From Butyrivibrio sp. INlla18 (GTDB lineage: Bacteria > Bacillota > Clostridia > Lachnospirales > Lachnospiraceae), in assembly GCF_900103635.1 (NCBI RefSeq), contig NZ_FMXK01000004.1, forward strand, positions 186,001 through 250,000: a DNA stretch of 64,000 nucleotides, written 5' to 3'. The notes beneath the pieces were generated by a model. That model was not told the origin of the DNA. It searched no databases and saw only the letters and a program-made list of their open reading frames with translations. Below are positions 6,952 to 17,395 of this stretch, one piece after another. The first letter of the stretch is position 1. Each line of letters begins with the position of its first letter. The translations under genes and the position numbers were made by a program.

Positions 6952-9846
6952 TTATTTAAGCATCTTTTTGATATAAGCTCCTGTATAGGACTTCTTGCAC
7001 TTAGCAACCTCCTCAGGTGTTCCGGCTACTACAACCGTTCCACCTTTGGATCCTCCTTCAGGTCCCATATCAATGATATAGTCTCCAGTTTTGATGACGT
7101 CAAGATTGTGTTCAATGACTACAACAGTGTTGCCCTGTTCAACAAGCTCATGCATGATCTTAACAAGCTTTTGAACATCTGCAAAATGAAGTCCCGTTGT
7201 AGGCTCATCAAGGATATAAACGGTCTTGCCTGTTCCAACCTTACTAAGCTCTGTTGCAAGCTTGATTCTCTGAGCTTCACCACCTGAAAGTTCAGTACTT
7301 GGTTGGCCAAGCTTAACATATCCAAGTCCAACGTCATAAAGAGTCTGAATCTTTCTCTTGATAGTCTTAACATTCTCAAAGAAAGGAAGTGCTTCTTCTA
7401 CAGTCATATCAAGCACATCATAAATGCTCTTTCCTTTGTACTTAACTTCAAGTGTCTCGTGATTGTATCTCTTACCTCCGCAGACTTCACAAGGAACATA
7501 TACATCTGGAAGGAAGTGCATCTCGATCTTGATGATTCCATCTCCTCCGCAGGCTTCGCATCGTCCGCCTTTAACATTGAATGAGAATCTGCCCTTAGCA
7601 TAGCCTCTTGCCTTGGCATCTTGTGTTCCAGCAAAAAGATCTCTGATAAGATCAAATACTCCAGTGTATGTTGCTGGATTAGATCTAGGTGTTCTGCCTA
7701 TAGGTGACTGATCAATGGCAATTACTTTATCAACCTGTTCAAGGCCTTCTATTCCCTTGTGCTTGCCAGGGATACATCTAGCTCTGTTGAGGTCTCTTGC
7801 AAGATGCTTGTAGAGTATCTCATTGACAAAAGAGCTCTTTCCTGAACCTGACACACCTGTAACTATGGTAAGAACACCAACAGGCACATCTATATCAATA
7901 TTCTTTAAGTTATTTTCAGCTGCTCCAATTACCTTGAGCCATCCTGTAGGCTTTCTGCGAACCTTTGGAACTTCAATCTTGAGCTTACCAGCAAGGTACT
8001 GGCCTGTGATGGACTCCTTGACCTGCATGAGTTCTTCTGCTGTTCCGCAGGCTACGATCTTGCCGCCCTTGGATCCAGCTCCCGGTCCAACATCCACAAT
8101 ATAATCAGCAGCTCTCATTGTATCTTCATCATGCTCAACAACAATAAGAGTATTACCAAGGTCTCTTAGATTCTTGAGAGTATTAAGAAGCTTGTCATTG
8201 TCCCTCTGATGAAGTCCAATACTTGGCTCATCCAGAATATAGCAAACGCCGCATAGTCCTGAACCAATCTGAGTAGCAAGACGGATTCTCTGAGCCTCGC
8301 CGCCTGACAAGGTACCTGTTGCCCTTGAAAGAGAAAGGTAGTCAAGACCAACATCCACAAGGAAACCAACCCTTGCCTTTATCTCTTTGAGAACCTGCGC
8401 TCCAACTATCTCCTGATGCTCTGTAAGCTTCATGTTGTCAAGATAATTCTGAAGTTCATCTATGGACATAGATGTGATCTCATAAATATTCTTGTCATCG
8501 ATAGTAACAGCAAGAGATTCTTTTTTAAGTCTCTGACCACCACAAAGCTGACAAGGAGTAATCCTCATGTACTCTTCGTATTCAGCCTTGGCTGTCTCTG
8601 AAAAGGTTTCGCGGTAACGCTGCTCAACATTTTTGATAAGTCCATCAAACAAAACTGGATAATCACCTTCTCCGCGGCTACCCTTGTAATGAACATTAAC
8701 AGTCTTATCTGCTCCATAAATGAGCATATTCTGAACCTTCTCAGGAAGATCCTGGAAAGGTGTATCCATGCTAAATTTGTATGCCTTGGCAAGTGCCTTC
8801 AGGGTCGCATTAGAAAAGCTTCCTTCTTTGCTTGATGACTGCCATCCCATAACCTGAATACAACCCTCGTTAAGTGAAAGTGACCTGTCCGGGATCATAA
8901 GGTCTGCATCAAATTCCATCTTATAACCAAGTCCAGCACAATCAGGGCAGGCGCCAAATGGATTGTTGAAAGAAAAGCTTCTAGGCTCGATCTCTGAAAT
9001 ACTGATACCGCAGTCCGGACATGCAAAGTTCTGGCTAAAACTAAGCTCCTTACCATCAATTACATCTACGATCAAAAGTCCATCAGCAAGCTGAAGAGCA
9101 CTCTCGACTGAATCTGTAAGTCTGCTTCTAAGATTCTCGTTGTCATCTCTGACTACGATTCTATCTACAATGATCTCAATGCTATGCTTGATATTCTTAT
9201 CAAGCTTGATCTCTTCTTCTGTGATCTCGTACTGGCTCCCGTCAATCCTTGCGCGGACATAACCAGCTCTTTTGGCTCTATCAAGAGTCTTGGCATGTTC
9301 GCCCTTCTTGCCTCTTACAACAGGAGCAAGGATCTGAATCTTGGTTCCATCTCCAAGCGCCATGATCTGATCACACATCTCATCTACTGTCTGGCGTCTG
9401 ATCTCTCTTCCGCAGTTAGGACAATGAGGAATACCTATCCTTGCATACAAAAGTCTGAAATGATCATATATCTCTGTCACAGTTCCAACAGTTGATCTAG
9501 GATTCTTGTTGGTAGACTTCTGGTCAATGGAGATAGTAGGAGAAAGTCCCTCTATCCTCTCAACATTTGGCTTATCCATCTGGCCAAGGAACATTCTGGC
9601 GTATGAAGAAAGGGACTCCATATATCTCCTCTGTCCTTCAGCAAAGATGGTATCAAAGGCAAGTGATGACTTTCCTGATCCTGAAAGACCTGTAAACACA
9701 GTAAGTGTTTCTCTAGGTATCTTCACATTTACATGCTTCAAGTTGTGCTCGCTGGCACCCCTTACTCTGATGTAATCATGGATATCAGAAGAAAGTATCC
9801 TCTTAGTTGTAGTATTCTTTTTGGTCATTCTATTATTTTCTGACAT
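6952..9846 (-). CDS. uvrA: UvrABC excision nuclease subunit A
   Basis: A 964-residue ABC-type damage sensor of nucleotide excision repair, full length for the family. It has Walker [13 protein letters not shown] near residue 50, two zinc modules (CPDC pairs near 280-305, CEACGG/CEVCGG near 755-785), signature [17 protein letters not shown] near 500, a second Walker [14 protein letters not shown] near 655 and a second [17 protein letters not shown] near 840. UvrA dimers load UvrB on lesions. The ATG at 9846 follows GGAG at 6-base spacing, so the TTG at 9858 is rejected. It lies 27 bases after uvrB and shares the LexA-box promoter upstream of uvrB. Confidence 0.97.
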   Translation of the reverse strand: MSENNRMTKKNTTTKRILSSDIHDYIRVRGASEHNLKHVNVKIPRETLTVFTGLSGSGKSSLAFDTIFAEGQRRYMESLSSYARMFLGQMDKPNVERIEGLSPTISIDQKSTNKNPRSTVGTVTEIYDHFRLLYARIGIPHCPNCGREIRRQTVDEMCDQIMALGDGTKIQILAPVVRGKKGEHAKTLDRAKRAGYVRARIDGSQYEITEEEIKLDKNIKHSIEIIVDRIVVRDDNENLRSRLTDSVESALQLADGLLIVDVIDGKELSFSQNFACPDCGISISEIEPRSFSFNNPFGACPDCAGLGYKMEFDADLMIPDRSLSLNEGCIQVMGWQSSSKEGSFSNATLKALAKAYKFSMDTPFQDLPEKVQNMLIYGADKTVNVHYKGSRGEGDYPVLFDGLIKNVEQRYRETFSETAKAEYEEYMRITPCQLCGGQRLKKESLAVTIDDKNIYEITSMSIDELQNYLDNMKLTEHQEIVGAQVLKEIKARVGFLVDVGLDYLSLSRATGTLSGGEAQRIRLATQIGSGLCGVCYILDEPSIGLHQRDNDKLLNTLKNLRDLGNTLIVVEHDEDTMRAADYIVDVGPGAGSKGGKIVACGTAEELMQVKESITGQYLAGKLKIEVPKVRRKPTGWLKVIGAAENNLKNIDIDVPVGVLTIVTGVSGSGKSSFVNEILYKHLARDLNRARCIPGKHKGIEGLEQVDKVIAIDQSPIGRTPRSNPATYTGVFDLIRDLFAGTQDAKARGYAKGRFSFNVKGGRCEACGGDGIIKIEMHFLPDVYVPCEVCGGKRYNHETLEVKYKGKSIYDVLDMTVEEALPFFENVKTIKRKIQTLYDVGLGYVKLGQPSTELSGGEAQRIKLATELSKVGTGKTVYILDEPTTGLHFADVQKLVKIMHELVEQGNTVVVIEHNLDVIKTGDYIIDMGPEGGSKGGTVVVAGTPEEVAKCKKSYTGAYIKKMLK

Positions 9847-9873
9847 ATCATTCTCCAAAAACCTGAAACTGCT

Positions 9874-11859
9874 TTATTCCAGTTTCAGTAAAACCTCTTT
9901 TAATGAGATAAGTTCATCGCGGAGCATAGCTGCAGTTTCGAAATCAAGATCAGTTGCAGCTCTCTTCATCTTCTTCTGAACCTGAGCAATAAGTTTCTCA
10001 AGCTCATCCTTATCCATAGACTCAGGATCCTTTTCAAATCTGGCCTCTTCCTTGGCTACAGACTTGGTCACAGCGATCAGATCTCTGACTGCCTTCTTGA
10101 TGGTCTGTGGTGTTATACCATGCTCTTCATTGTACTTTTGCTGAATAGCTCGTCTTCTGGCTGTTTCATCAATAGCCTTCTGCATGGACTCAGTCATGTT
10201 ATCTGCATACATGATAACTCTACCTTCTGCATTACGAGCTGCACGACCTATAGTCTGAATAAGTGAAGTCTCTGATCTAAGGAAGCCTTCCTTATCAGCA
10301 TCGATAATAGCTACAAGTGATATCTCCGGAATATCAAGACCTTCTCTCAAAAGGTTGATACCAACCAGAACATCAAACACATCAAGTCTCATATCCCTGA
10401 TGATCTCTGATCTCTCAAGGGTATCTATATCAGAATGAAGGTACTTGACTCTGATTCCTGACTCAGCAAGATATTCCGTCAAATCCTCAGCCATTCGCTT
10501 AGTAAGAGTAGTGACGAGCACTTTGTTTTTCTTGTCGATCTCTGTCCTGATCTCGCTGATAAGATCGTCTATCTGCCCCTCTACAGGTCTTACTGATATC
10601 TCAGGATCCAAAAGACCTGTTGGTCTGATGACCTGCTCAGCTCTTAAGAGCTCATGCTCCTCTTCATACTTGCCTGGAGTAGCTGAGCAAAAGAGCATCT
10701 GATCAATATGAGATTCAAATTCTTCAAAGTTAAGCGGTCTGTTATCAAGAGCTGACGGAAGTCTAAATCCATAATCCACAAGGGTAAGCTTTCTACTCCT
10801 GTCACCATGGTACATAGCACCAATCTGAGGAATAGTCATATGTGACTCATCCACTATTATCAAAAAGTCTCTGTCAAAGAAGTCTAATAGTGTAAGCGGT
10901 GGTTCACCAGGTGCCATGAAATTAAGGTGCCTTGAATAGTTCTCAATTCCTGAGCAAAAGCCCGTTTCTCTCATCATCTCCAGATCAAAGTTCGTTCTCT
11001 CTGCGATTCTCTGAGCTTCTATCAGTCTGTCTTCTCCCTTAAAGAACTTAACCTGCTCTTCAAGCTCTTTTTCTATATTGTCACAGGCTTTATTTATCTT
11101 TTCCTGAGGAACAACGTAGTGAGAAGCAGGATAGATCATAACGTGAGAAAGTTCATGTCTGACCTTGGCTGTAACTGGCTCTATCTCAGTGATCCTGTCT
11201 ATCTCGTCGCCAAAAAACTCAACTCGGATAAGATAATCATCCGCGTTGGCAGGGAAAATCTCCAACGTATCTCCCCTTACTCTAAAGTTACATCTGCCAA
11301 GATCAAGATCATTTCTGGTGTACTGAATAGCTACCAGTTCCTTGATGGTCTCATCTCGGTCCTTGCTCATGCCAGGTCTTAATGAAATTGACATCCCCTT
11401 GAATTCATCAGGGCTACCAAGTCCATATATGCATGAGACGCTGGCCACTACTATTACATCATTCCTCTCTGCAAGAGAAGCAGTGGCTGAGAGCCTTAGT
11501 TTATCTATCTCATCATTTATTGAAGAGTCCTTGGATATATATGTATCAGTCTGAGGGACGTAAGCTTCAGGCTGATAGTAATCGTAGTAAGATACAAAAT
11601 ACTCAACGGCGTTTTCTGGAAAGAACTCCTTCATCTCGCCGTATAACTGGCCTGCCAAAGTCTTGTTGTGGGAAATGATAAGGGTTGGCTTGTTCAAGGC
11701 CGCAATAATATTGGCCATGGCAAAAGTCTTGCCTGAACCAGTTACTCCAAGGAGCGTCTCAAACTGATTACCCGCCTTAAACCCATCTACCAAAGCTTTG
11801 ATTGCCTGAGGCTGATCGCCAGTAGGCTTGTATGGTGCAACTAACTTAAAATCTCCCAT
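9874..11859 (-). CDS. uvrB: UvrABC excision nuclease subunit B
   Basis: A 661-residue helicase-like subunit that verifies damage and recruits UvrC. It has Walker [16 protein letters not shown] (about residues 36-50), the damage-probing beta-hairpin [18 protein letters not shown] (about 93-110), DESHMT near 340, late helicase motifs ([29 protein letters not shown] near 540) and a C-terminal UVR coiled coil ([19 protein letters not shown]) that contacts UvrC. ATG 11859 has GGAG 6 bases before it; the longer TTG-started version is not conserved. Transcription with uvrA starts at a promoter overlapped by a LexA box. Confidence 0.97.
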   Translation of the reverse strand: MGDFKLVAPYKPTGDQPQAIKALVDGFKAGNQFETLLGVTGSGKTFAMANIIAALNKPTLIISHNKTLAGQLYGEMKEFFPENAVEYFVSYYDYYQPEAYVPQTDTYISKDSSINDEIDKLRLSATASLAERNDVIVVASVSCIYGLGSPDEFKGMSISLRPGMSKDRDETIKELVAIQYTRNDLDLGRCNFRVRGDTLEIFPANADDYLIRVEFFGDEIDRITEIEPVTAKVRHELSHVMIYPASHYVVPQEKINKACDNIEKELEEQVKFFKGEDRLIEAQRIAERTNFDLEMMRETGFCSGIENYSRHLNFMAPGEPPLTLLDFFDRDFLIIVDESHMTIPQIGAMYHGDRSRKLTLVDYGFRLPSALDNRPLNFEEFESHIDQMLFCSATPGKYEEEHELLRAEQVIRPTGLLDPEISVRPVEGQIDDLISEIRTEIDKKNKVLVTTLTKRMAEDLTEYLAESGIRVKYLHSDIDTLERSEIIRDMRLDVFDVLVGINLLREGLDIPEISLVAIIDADKEGFLRSETSLIQTIGRAARNAEGRVIMYADNMTESMQKAIDETARRRAIQQKYNEEHGITPQTIKKAVRDLIAVTKSVAKEEARFEKDPESMDKDELEKLIAQVQKKMKRAATDLDFETAAMLRDELISLKEVLLKLE

Positions 11860-11899
11860 ATCAATCTCCACGTAAAAATCTTTACGACATGTTAGTGGA

Positions 11900-11938
11900 A
11901 GTATAACACAATAATATATCTTTCGCAAACACTTGTTC
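11900..11938 (-). promoter_or_regulatory. SOS (LexA) box overlapping the uvrB promoter
   Basis: The minus strand reads GAACAAGTGTTT (11927-11938), matching 7 of 8 defined bases of the Gram-positive LexA core GAAC-N4-GTTC. TTGCGA (11923-11928), a 17-base spacer and TATACT (11900-11905) form a sigma-A promoter whose -35 overlaps the box. Placement is typical for LexA repression of uvrB-uvrA after DNA damage. Confidence 0.72.
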
Positions 11939-11942
11939 TGAT

Positions 11943-12182
11943 TTAGATGTTTATTGAATCGTACGTGTAGACCATGTCTTGCTCTATCACAAAGTCCTCC
12001 AACATATCCTCATCCACGCATTCATTCTTTTCAAGAAGCTGCGTTGTGCACATGGAGGCTGTAGCCACCCCCTCTAGCTCCTCGTTATCTTCAATAGGAA
12101 TATCAGCCAAAAGACCCCCAACTCCCAGTATCAGTACTATTGCCAAAAACACGATAGCAAATGTATATGCAAATATGATCAT
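11943..12182 (-). CDS. Small single-pass membrane protein, unknown
   Basis: A 79-residue protein with one hydrophobic segment (about residues 2-26: [20 protein letters not shown]) and an acidic tail of about 50 residues. No domain is recognised. The ATG overlaps the stop of the Ser/Thr kinase gene (ATGA) and has AGGAGG upstream, so it is translationally coupled as the third gene of the phosphatase-kinase operon. It may be a substrate or regulator of that kinase, but this is inference from position only. It ends 4 bases before the LexA box of uvrB. Confidence 0.7.
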   Translation of the reverse strand: MIIFAYTFAIVFLAIVLILGVGGLLADIPIEDNEELEGVATASMCTTQLLEKNECVDEDMLEDFVIEQDMVYTYDSINI

Positions 12183-13135
12183 CTTTCCTCCTCCATTGTC
12201 TCTAGGACTTCGTTAATTTTCTGTTTCGCATAAAAAAGTCTCATCTTTACTGCGGGCATCCTTTGCTGCACATCGCAAGTAACGTATTCTTTTACCTGAT
12301 GGTAATGAGATGCAGAAAAAGAGATCACCAATGCGGCCACCGCAGATACAGCGCTTATCTTCATATATCTGAGGAGTTTTCTTCGCCTAATTCTTCCCGG
12401 AACTTTCTTTATTACCTTTTCAATCTCCCTGCAGCTTTTGTAACGTTCCATGCGGCTTGGCTTTATGCATCTGTAGACCACATCAAGGGTTTCAGGACTT
12501 ACTCCTCTTATGCCTTTTTTCTTTATCTCATTTAATCTGCTACTATTCTTTAGATTTGTTCCAGATACCATCTGCAAAAGAGTCATTCCAAGGCAGTAAA
12601 TATCTGTTTGCGGACTACTCTGCCCAAGACTTCCAAACTGTTCTGGTGCTGCATATCCCACAGTTCCTAGATTCACAGTGTCAGCTTCAACATCTTCTCT
12701 ATAGATCCTGGCTGCCCCATAATCGATGAGCCTCGCCCTACTATCATCTCCAATTATGATATTGGCAGGCTTTAGATCTCTGTAGATTATAGGTTCTTTT
12801 CGCTCATGGAGGATTCTTAGCATCTGTGCTATATCCGCCGTATATTTAAGTGCCTCTTTTTCTTTTAACTTACCCTTTTTCTTGAGAATACTGAGAAGAT
12901 TTTCTCCTGAAACATAAGAAATTTTGATGTATTCTTTTTCAACTCCTAAAAGTTCTGGGCCTCCATTGCCACCAAGCCTTTTAAGTATCTCTATCTCTGA
13001 AGCAAAGACCTCACTAGCGCTTTCATGGACGCCATCCTTTACAAATTTAAGAGTAACATGCTTTTGCAGCTTCTGATCATAAGCAAGATAGACCTTACTG
13101 GTTCCGCCTCTACCTAGTTCTTTTATTATCTTCAT
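12179..13135 (-). CDS. Membrane-anchored Ser/Thr protein kinase
   Basis: A 318-residue Hanks-type kinase. It has a glycine loop GRGGTSKVY (residues 8-16), Lys30, the catalytic loop YRDLKPANI (about 118-126), DYG in place of DFG near 137 and an activation segment ending GTVGYAAPEQFG. A basic stretch and one membrane segment (ISAVSAVAALVISFSAS) follow the kinase domain, leaving a short extracytoplasmic tail of about 40 residues. The PASTA repeats of PrkC/StkP are absent, so it should not sense muropeptides in the same way. ATG 13135 lies 2 bases after the PP2C stop with GGAG upstream. The kinase-phosphatase pairing is conserved; the substrate is unknown. Confidence 0.88.
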   Translation of the reverse strand: MKIIKELGRGGTSKVYLAYDQKLQKHVTLKFVKDGVHESASEVFASEIEILKRLGGNGGPELLGVEKEYIKISYVSGENLLSILKKKGKLKEKEALKYTADIAQMLRILHERKEPIIYRDLKPANIIIGDDSRARLIDYGAARIYREDVEADTVNLGTVGYAAPEQFGSLGQSSPQTDIYCLGMTLLQMVSGTNLKNSSRLNEIKKKGIRGVSPETLDVVYRCIKPSRMERYKSCREIEKVIKKVPGRIRRRKLLRYMKISAVSAVAALVISFSASHYHQVKEYVTCDVQQRMPAVKMRLFYAKQKINEVLETMEEER

Positions 13136-13137
13136 GG

Positions 13138-13860
13138 TCAGAACTCCATGCAAAGGGCGGCTGCAGTAATATTATCTTTCTCTTCCCTTTCCCACGCCAC
13201 ATCAAACAGAGATCTGCACTGATCTAGCATATCCTCTGATGTCACACACATCTGTGGGCACAGGGCTCTAAATATCTCCTCATCTTCCAATTTTCTCCAA
13301 AAGCCATCGGAACAGGCAACAATAGTAGAATCCGATCTAAATTCGCCCCTTATTATCTCTGGGTCTGGAGCCTTAGAAGAGCCAACACACTGGATGAGCA
13401 CATTTCCAACGCTCTGATCCTGCGTGAGCTGCTTTATCCCCCTTCGTGACAGCAGGTAAATCCTTGAGTCGCCAACATTTAGCAAAATGTACTTTCTTCC
13501 AACCTGCAATAAAGCTGCCATTGTAGTCCCAAGAGAAATCCCCCTGTGCTTTCCATATCTTTTTATATCTCCATTTATCTTGCTAACAAGCCTTCTCCAT
13601 GACCTTTCTACAGTATCCAGCAGTTTGTCATCAGACAGATCTTGCATCAGCGCCAGTTCTTCATGAAACCAGCTCTCCATTGCCCTTACCGCCTTGCAGC
13701 TTGCCACTTCGCCTTTGGAGAGTCCGCCCATTCCGTCACATACTACAACAAAAGAGATCCTTCCAAGCTTTCCAGAATTGGCAACCTTAATAAGTGACGA
13801 ATCCTGGTTCTCCTTTCGCTTTTTACCTACATCGGTATTAATGCACGCTTTTACTTTCAT
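13138..13860 (-). CDS. PP2C-family Ser/Thr protein phosphatase
   Basis: A 240-residue metal-dependent phosphatase. Motifs in order are the TDVGKKRKENQD region (about residues 8-19), VVVCDGMGGLSKGE (about 37-50), GTTMAALLQ, LNVGDSRIYLLSRRGIKQLT near 125-145, VACSDGFWRKL near 180 and EKDNITAAALC near the end. The Asp residues that bind Mn/Mg are all present. It probably reverses the neighbouring kinase, with which it forms an operon. ATG 13860 has AAAGGA upstream; a TTG-started longer form would cover the promoter region. PrpC/Stp is the family name, but the symbol is not assigned because the partner kinase is not PrkC-like. Confidence 0.92.
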   Translation of the reverse strand: MKVKACINTDVGKKRKENQDSSLIKVANSGKLGRISFVVVCDGMGGLSKGEVASCKAVRAMESWFHEELALMQDLSDDKLLDTVERSWRRLVSKINGDIKRYGKHRGISLGTTMAALLQVGRKYILLNVGDSRIYLLSRRGIKQLTQDQSVGNVLIQCVGSSKAPDPEIIRGEFRSDSTIVACSDGFWRKLEDEEIFRALCPQMCVTSEDMLDQCRSLFDVAWEREEKDNITAAALCMEF

Positions 13861-13927
13861 AACAATAAAATCCTTTCGTACTAACACAATTCCAAAAGTG
13901 GAAAATTCGCTCGAAATGAGCAAGAAA

Positions 13928-13954
13928 AAACTGTGCTAAGAATTAGCACAGTTT
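13928..13954 (-). terminator. Terminator of the ftsE-ftsX-M23-ctp operon
   Basis: Twelve-base perfect arms (13928-13939, 13943-13954) around GAA; the minus strand then runs into TTTTTTCTTG. It lies 28 bases after the S41 peptidase stop. Confidence 0.85.
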
Positions 13955-13982
13955 TGAATAATACATTTTTTTATTTATCTTG

Positions 13983-15248
13983 TCAATCCATTTCCTGTTT
14001 GATCACTTCCACAGCCTTATTCAGCTGATTATCAGTCTTGTCCTCAGAATAGGCATCAGCATCAAACTCAACCTCTACATCAGGTTCGATACCAACTCCG
14101 TGGATATTAACACCATTAGGAGTAAAATAGCTGCTAACTGTAAGCTTAATAGCTGTTCCATCCTTCAGATCAAAGATTCTCTGAACAATTCCCTTTCCGT
14201 AGGTAGTTGTTCCAACAAGCTTGGCTTTATTGTAGTCCTTAAGGGCACCAGATAATATCTCAGAAGCACTAGCAGAGTACTTATTGACCAGAACAACAAC
14301 AGGTATATCGATCTCATGCTCACCATCGCAAGTATAATCTTCTCTGTTACAGTCTCTATCAACTGTATAAACTATCGTACCCTGTGGAAGAAGCTGTCTT
14401 GCAATCTCGCATACTGCCTGAAGACTTCCGCCAGGATTACTTCTAAGGTCGATAATAAGTCCCTTGATATTAGACTCTCTAAGCTCTGCCATTCCCTCAA
14501 TGAACTGGTCAGGTGTGACATCATCAAACTCAGTGATCTGGAGATATCCAATTCCATCATCCATCACCTTTGTAGTAACAGTTGGAACCTCTACGGCATC
14601 CCTTATTACATCAACCTCTACCTCTTCAGCATCTGAGCCTCTTAAGAGCGTTAGATGTACTGAAGTGCCCTTTTCACCCTTGATCATTGATACTACATCT
14701 TCAAGTTCAAGGCCCTGAGTGCTCTCTTTATCAACTTCATATATGATATCCTCTGGTAAAATACCTGCTGCCTCTGCTGGACTTCCAGGAATGATACCAG
14801 AAATTCTAGGATAATTCAGCGTCTGATCAACGCCCACATATGCACCGATTCCGTAGTAAACACCAGCTGTATCAGTCATAAGATCATTAAGCTCTTCCTC
14901 AGTGTAATAAACTGAGTAAGGATCTCCAAGGGAATCCAAAAGGCCTTTATAAAGACCGTCTGTCTCTTTTTCCTTGTCTATTTCAGTCTTGTAATAGTTC
15001 GAATCTATTACAGCTTCAAGCTTCTTGATCTTGTTTACTGTCTCTTTTGTCAGGAGCTCGCTGTTATCATTGCCAAATCCAAACACATTAGATGTCAGGA
15101 AAAGAATTGCAGCTGAGCATACAAACATTGAGCACAAAAATCCGATAAGGATTCCTGCCACAAGGCGTCTGGTAAGTAAGCTCTTAAGATCTACGCCCTG
15201 TTCATTTTCTTGAACATTATCCTGTTCAATAATCTCGTTATTATCCAC
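13983..15248 (-). CDS. S41 carboxyl-terminal processing protease (CtpB-like)
   Basis: A 421-residue protease with one N-terminal membrane anchor (VAGILIGFLCSMFVCSAAIL, about residues 29-48), a PDZ domain (GIGAYVG ... PAEAAGILPEDIIYEVD, about 130-180) and an S41 catalytic core with the Ser in NKYSASASEILSGAL near 315 and the Lys in GTTTYGKGIVQ near 340. Such proteases cut envelope proteins on the outer face of the membrane. The preferred start is GTG 15248, 8 bases after GAGG; the upstream GTG at 15257 overlaps that site. It sits 25 bases after the M23 hydrolase and closes the ftsEX operon. CtpA/CtpB orthology is not resolved. Confidence 0.9.
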   Translation of the reverse strand: MDNNEIIEQDNVQENEQGVDLKSLLTRRLVAGILIGFLCSMFVCSAAILFLTSNVFGFGNDNSELLTKETVNKIKKLEAVIDSNYYKTEIDKEKETDGLYKGLLDSLGDPYSVYYTEEELNDLMTDTAGVYYGIGAYVGVDQTLNYPRISGIIPGSPAEAAGILPEDIIYEVDKESTQGLELEDVVSMIKGEKGTSVHLTLLRGSDAEEVEVDVIRDAVEVPTVTTKVMDDGIGYLQITEFDDVTPDQFIEGMAELRESNIKGLIIDLRSNPGGSLQAVCEIARQLLPQGTIVYTVDRDCNREDYTCDGEHEIDIPVVVLVNKYSASASEILSGALKDYNKAKLVGTTTYGKGIVQRIFDLKDGTAIKLTVSSYFTPNGVNIHGVGIEPDVEVEFDADAYSEDKTDNQLNKAVEVIKQEMD

Positions 15249-15273
15249 TTTTAACACCTCTACAAGGTTGTAT

Positions 15274-16506
15274 TTATTTCAGGTAATTCCATGGACTTAC
15301 ATAAGCTCCATTTAATCTAACGCCAAAGTGCAGGTGGTTACCAGTTGATCTTCCGGTAGAACCTACTGCAGCTATCTTGGTTCCTGATGTTACATCTTGT
15401 CCTTTTGAAACATACAATGCAGAGCAGTGCATGTAGATCGTGTACAATCCGCCACCATGGTTGATCATGATATAGTTACCCATTGATGAATTGTAATCTG
15501 CCGCAACTACTGTGCCGTTATAAGCTGCCAATATTGAAGAGCCTGCTGGAGCAGCAAGGTCAATACCATTGTGCATCTTCTCAATTCCAAGAGTAGGATG
15601 CACACGCATTCCATAGTTGTCTGAAATACGGGTATATGATGGACATGGCCATGTGAACATACCGCCATCATACATATACTTGCTATAAAGAGCTGCTTTA
15701 TCAGCTGCAACCTCTTTTTCAAGAGCTGCAATAGCTGCGTTCTCAGCTTTGATCTCAGCCTCATATTCAGCAATAGCCGCTTCTTTACTGGAGATATCAC
15801 TCTTAACGTTTGAAAGCTCCTGTTCCTTAGTATCAAGAAGAGACTGAAGGTTCTTTTCCTCCTGCTCTTTTTCTGCCTTAGCAGCATCAAGAGTAGCTTT
15901 TTCCTCTTCTAATGCCTCTTTGGTCATCTGAATGAGCTCTGTTGTTGCTATATACTCATTAAGCTTCTTTCTGTCATAGGAAGATAACATCTCAATATAT
16001 TCAGCCTTATTGAGCATATCCGAAAAGCTTCCAGACTCAATGAGCAGTTCCACATAGATAGTATCACCGCGCTCGTACAGGAACTTGATTCTCTTTTTCA
16101 TGGCTTCATACTGTTCCTGCTGAATACGCTCAGCTTCTTCAAGCTCTTTTTCTGTTGTCTCGATCTCCTGCTCTTTGGCAGTGATCTGGTCATTCAAAGA
16201 GTCGATCTTGCCCTGAATATCTGTAAGAGAAGCATCAAGCTGAGTAATGTAAGTGTTTAAGTCAGACTTACTCTTTTCAAGATCTTTTTTGACCTTCTCA
16301 AGATTAGTCTTGGCACTGCTTAAGTTATCACGTTCCTTCTTGGCCTGTGATATCTGTTCCTCTTTGGCCTTGATACTTTCTTCTGTTACTTCCGCAGTAG
16401 CAGTAATGCAGCTATTGGCAAAAGTACAGATTGCAATAGCTGCACATAGTAAAAGCGTAATTATTCTTTTGTTCAAGCCTTGTTTCTTGGTAAAAAACTT
16501 ATACAT
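15274..16506 (-). CDS. M23 peptidase with coiled coil, FtsEX-partner murein hydrolase
   Basis: A 410-residue secreted protein. It has a signal peptide (RIITLLLCAAIAICTFANS, about residues 14-32), a long coiled coil (about 40-270, Lys/Glu/Leu heptads) and a C-terminal M23 domain (about 300-410) with HNGIDLAAPAGSSILA, the zinc ligand His in MHCSALYV and GNHLHFGVRLNG. The architecture matches EnvC, PcsB or CwlO-type partners of FtsEX. The zinc ligands appear intact, so it may be an active endopeptidase rather than only an activator. Its start overlaps the ftsX stop by 8 bases, strong support for a functional complex. Confidence 0.9.
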   Translation of the reverse strand: MYKFFTKKQGLNKRIITLLLCAAIAICTFANSCITATAEVTEESIKAKEEQISQAKKERDNLSSAKTNLEKVKKDLEKSKSDLNTYITQLDASLTDIQGKIDSLNDQITAKEQEIETTEKELEEAERIQQEQYEAMKKRIKFLYERGDTIYVELLIESGSFSDMLNKAEYIEMLSSYDRKKLNEYIATTELIQMTKEALEEEKATLDAAKAEKEQEEKNLQSLLDTKEQELSNVKSDISSKEAAIAEYEAEIKAENAAIAALEKEVAADKAALYSKYMYDGGMFTWPCPSYTRISDNYGMRVHPTLGIEKMHNGIDLAAPAGSSILAAYNGTVVAADYNSSMGNYIMINHGGGLYTIYMHCSALYVSKGQDVTSGTKIAAVGSTGRSTGNHLHFGVRLNGAYVSPWNYLK

Positions 16507-17395
16507 GCAAATGCTTTCTTACTGTTGTAAAACTTCCGAAAAATCCGATACCAATACCAATTGCAAGTGATATTGGGAAAAGCTTGTTGAATATGATCTC
16601 AACAGGCAGGAAATTCAAGATAGATGACAACATTGTAAATTTTGATACTATATATGAGATTGCATTGGTATATACGAAATAAATGATAACCAGCGGAATA
16701 AGTGAACCAATGATTCCGATAATAATACCCTCAACTACAAAAGGTGCTCTTACGAAGAAGTCCGTTGCTCCAATATATTTCATAATATTGATCTCGTCTT
16801 TTCTGACAGCTATACCCATTGTAACTGTATTGCTGATAAGGAATATTGATACCAGCAAAAGAATAATGATGATACCTGCAGAAATATATGCAATGAGCAT
16901 ATTAAGACCGCTAAGAGTTGTAGCCGTTACTTCTGAACGGTTAACTTCTCTTACAACGTCAATAGACTCGATATATGTTACTAATGCTCCCTGCATTGAT
17001 ACGTCATTTAAGTATATCTGCAGGTTTGCTGAATCTGCTAAAGGGTTCTCAGTAAAGCCATCAGCATATTCGCCGAGGTACTCCTCTTTGAAACCTTCCC
17101 AAGCCTCATCTGCTGATACATATACGATCTCTCTAACTTCTGGGCGCTTCTCAAGGTCGCTCTTAACAACAAGGATCTGCTCTTCGCCAATTCCCTCGTT
17201 AAAGAAAACTGTTACAGAAACGCCTTCCTCAGCAGTCTTGACTACATTCTGGAAGTTCGTGATTATTGAATAAAAAAGTCCGAACAAAAACAAACAAGCA
17301 CTTATTGTTGCAATAGAAGCAAGCGTATACCACTTATTTCTGCCTAAATTCTTGAAGCCCTGTCCGATGGTGTAAAAGAAACTACTAATCCTCAT
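16499..17395 (-). CDS. ftsX: FtsX permease-like division protein
   Basis: A 298-residue membrane protein. One N-terminal segment (about residues 21-43) is followed by a large extracytoplasmic loop (about 45-165), then three segments near 170-200, 215-245 and 265-290. This is the FtsX topology, and the loop is where the EnvC/PcsB-type hydrolase docks. With FtsE it transmits ATP hydrolysis across the membrane to the M23 protein encoded next. Its ATG overlaps the ftsE stop by 11 bases. Confidence 0.93.
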   Translation of the reverse strand: MRISSFFYTIGQGFKNLGRNKWYTLASIATISACLFLFGLFYSIITNFQNVVKTAEEGVSVTVFFNEGIGEEQILVVKSDLEKRPEVREIVYVSADEAWEGFKEEYLGEYADGFTENPLADSANLQIYLNDVSMQGALVTYIESIDVVREVNRSEVTATTLSGLNMLIAYISAGIIIILLLVSIFLISNTVTMGIAVRKDEINIMKYIGATDFFVRAPFVVEGIIIGIIGSLIPLVIIYFVYTNAISYIVSKFTMLSSILNFLPVEIIFNKLFPISLAIGIGIGFFGSFTTVRKHLHV

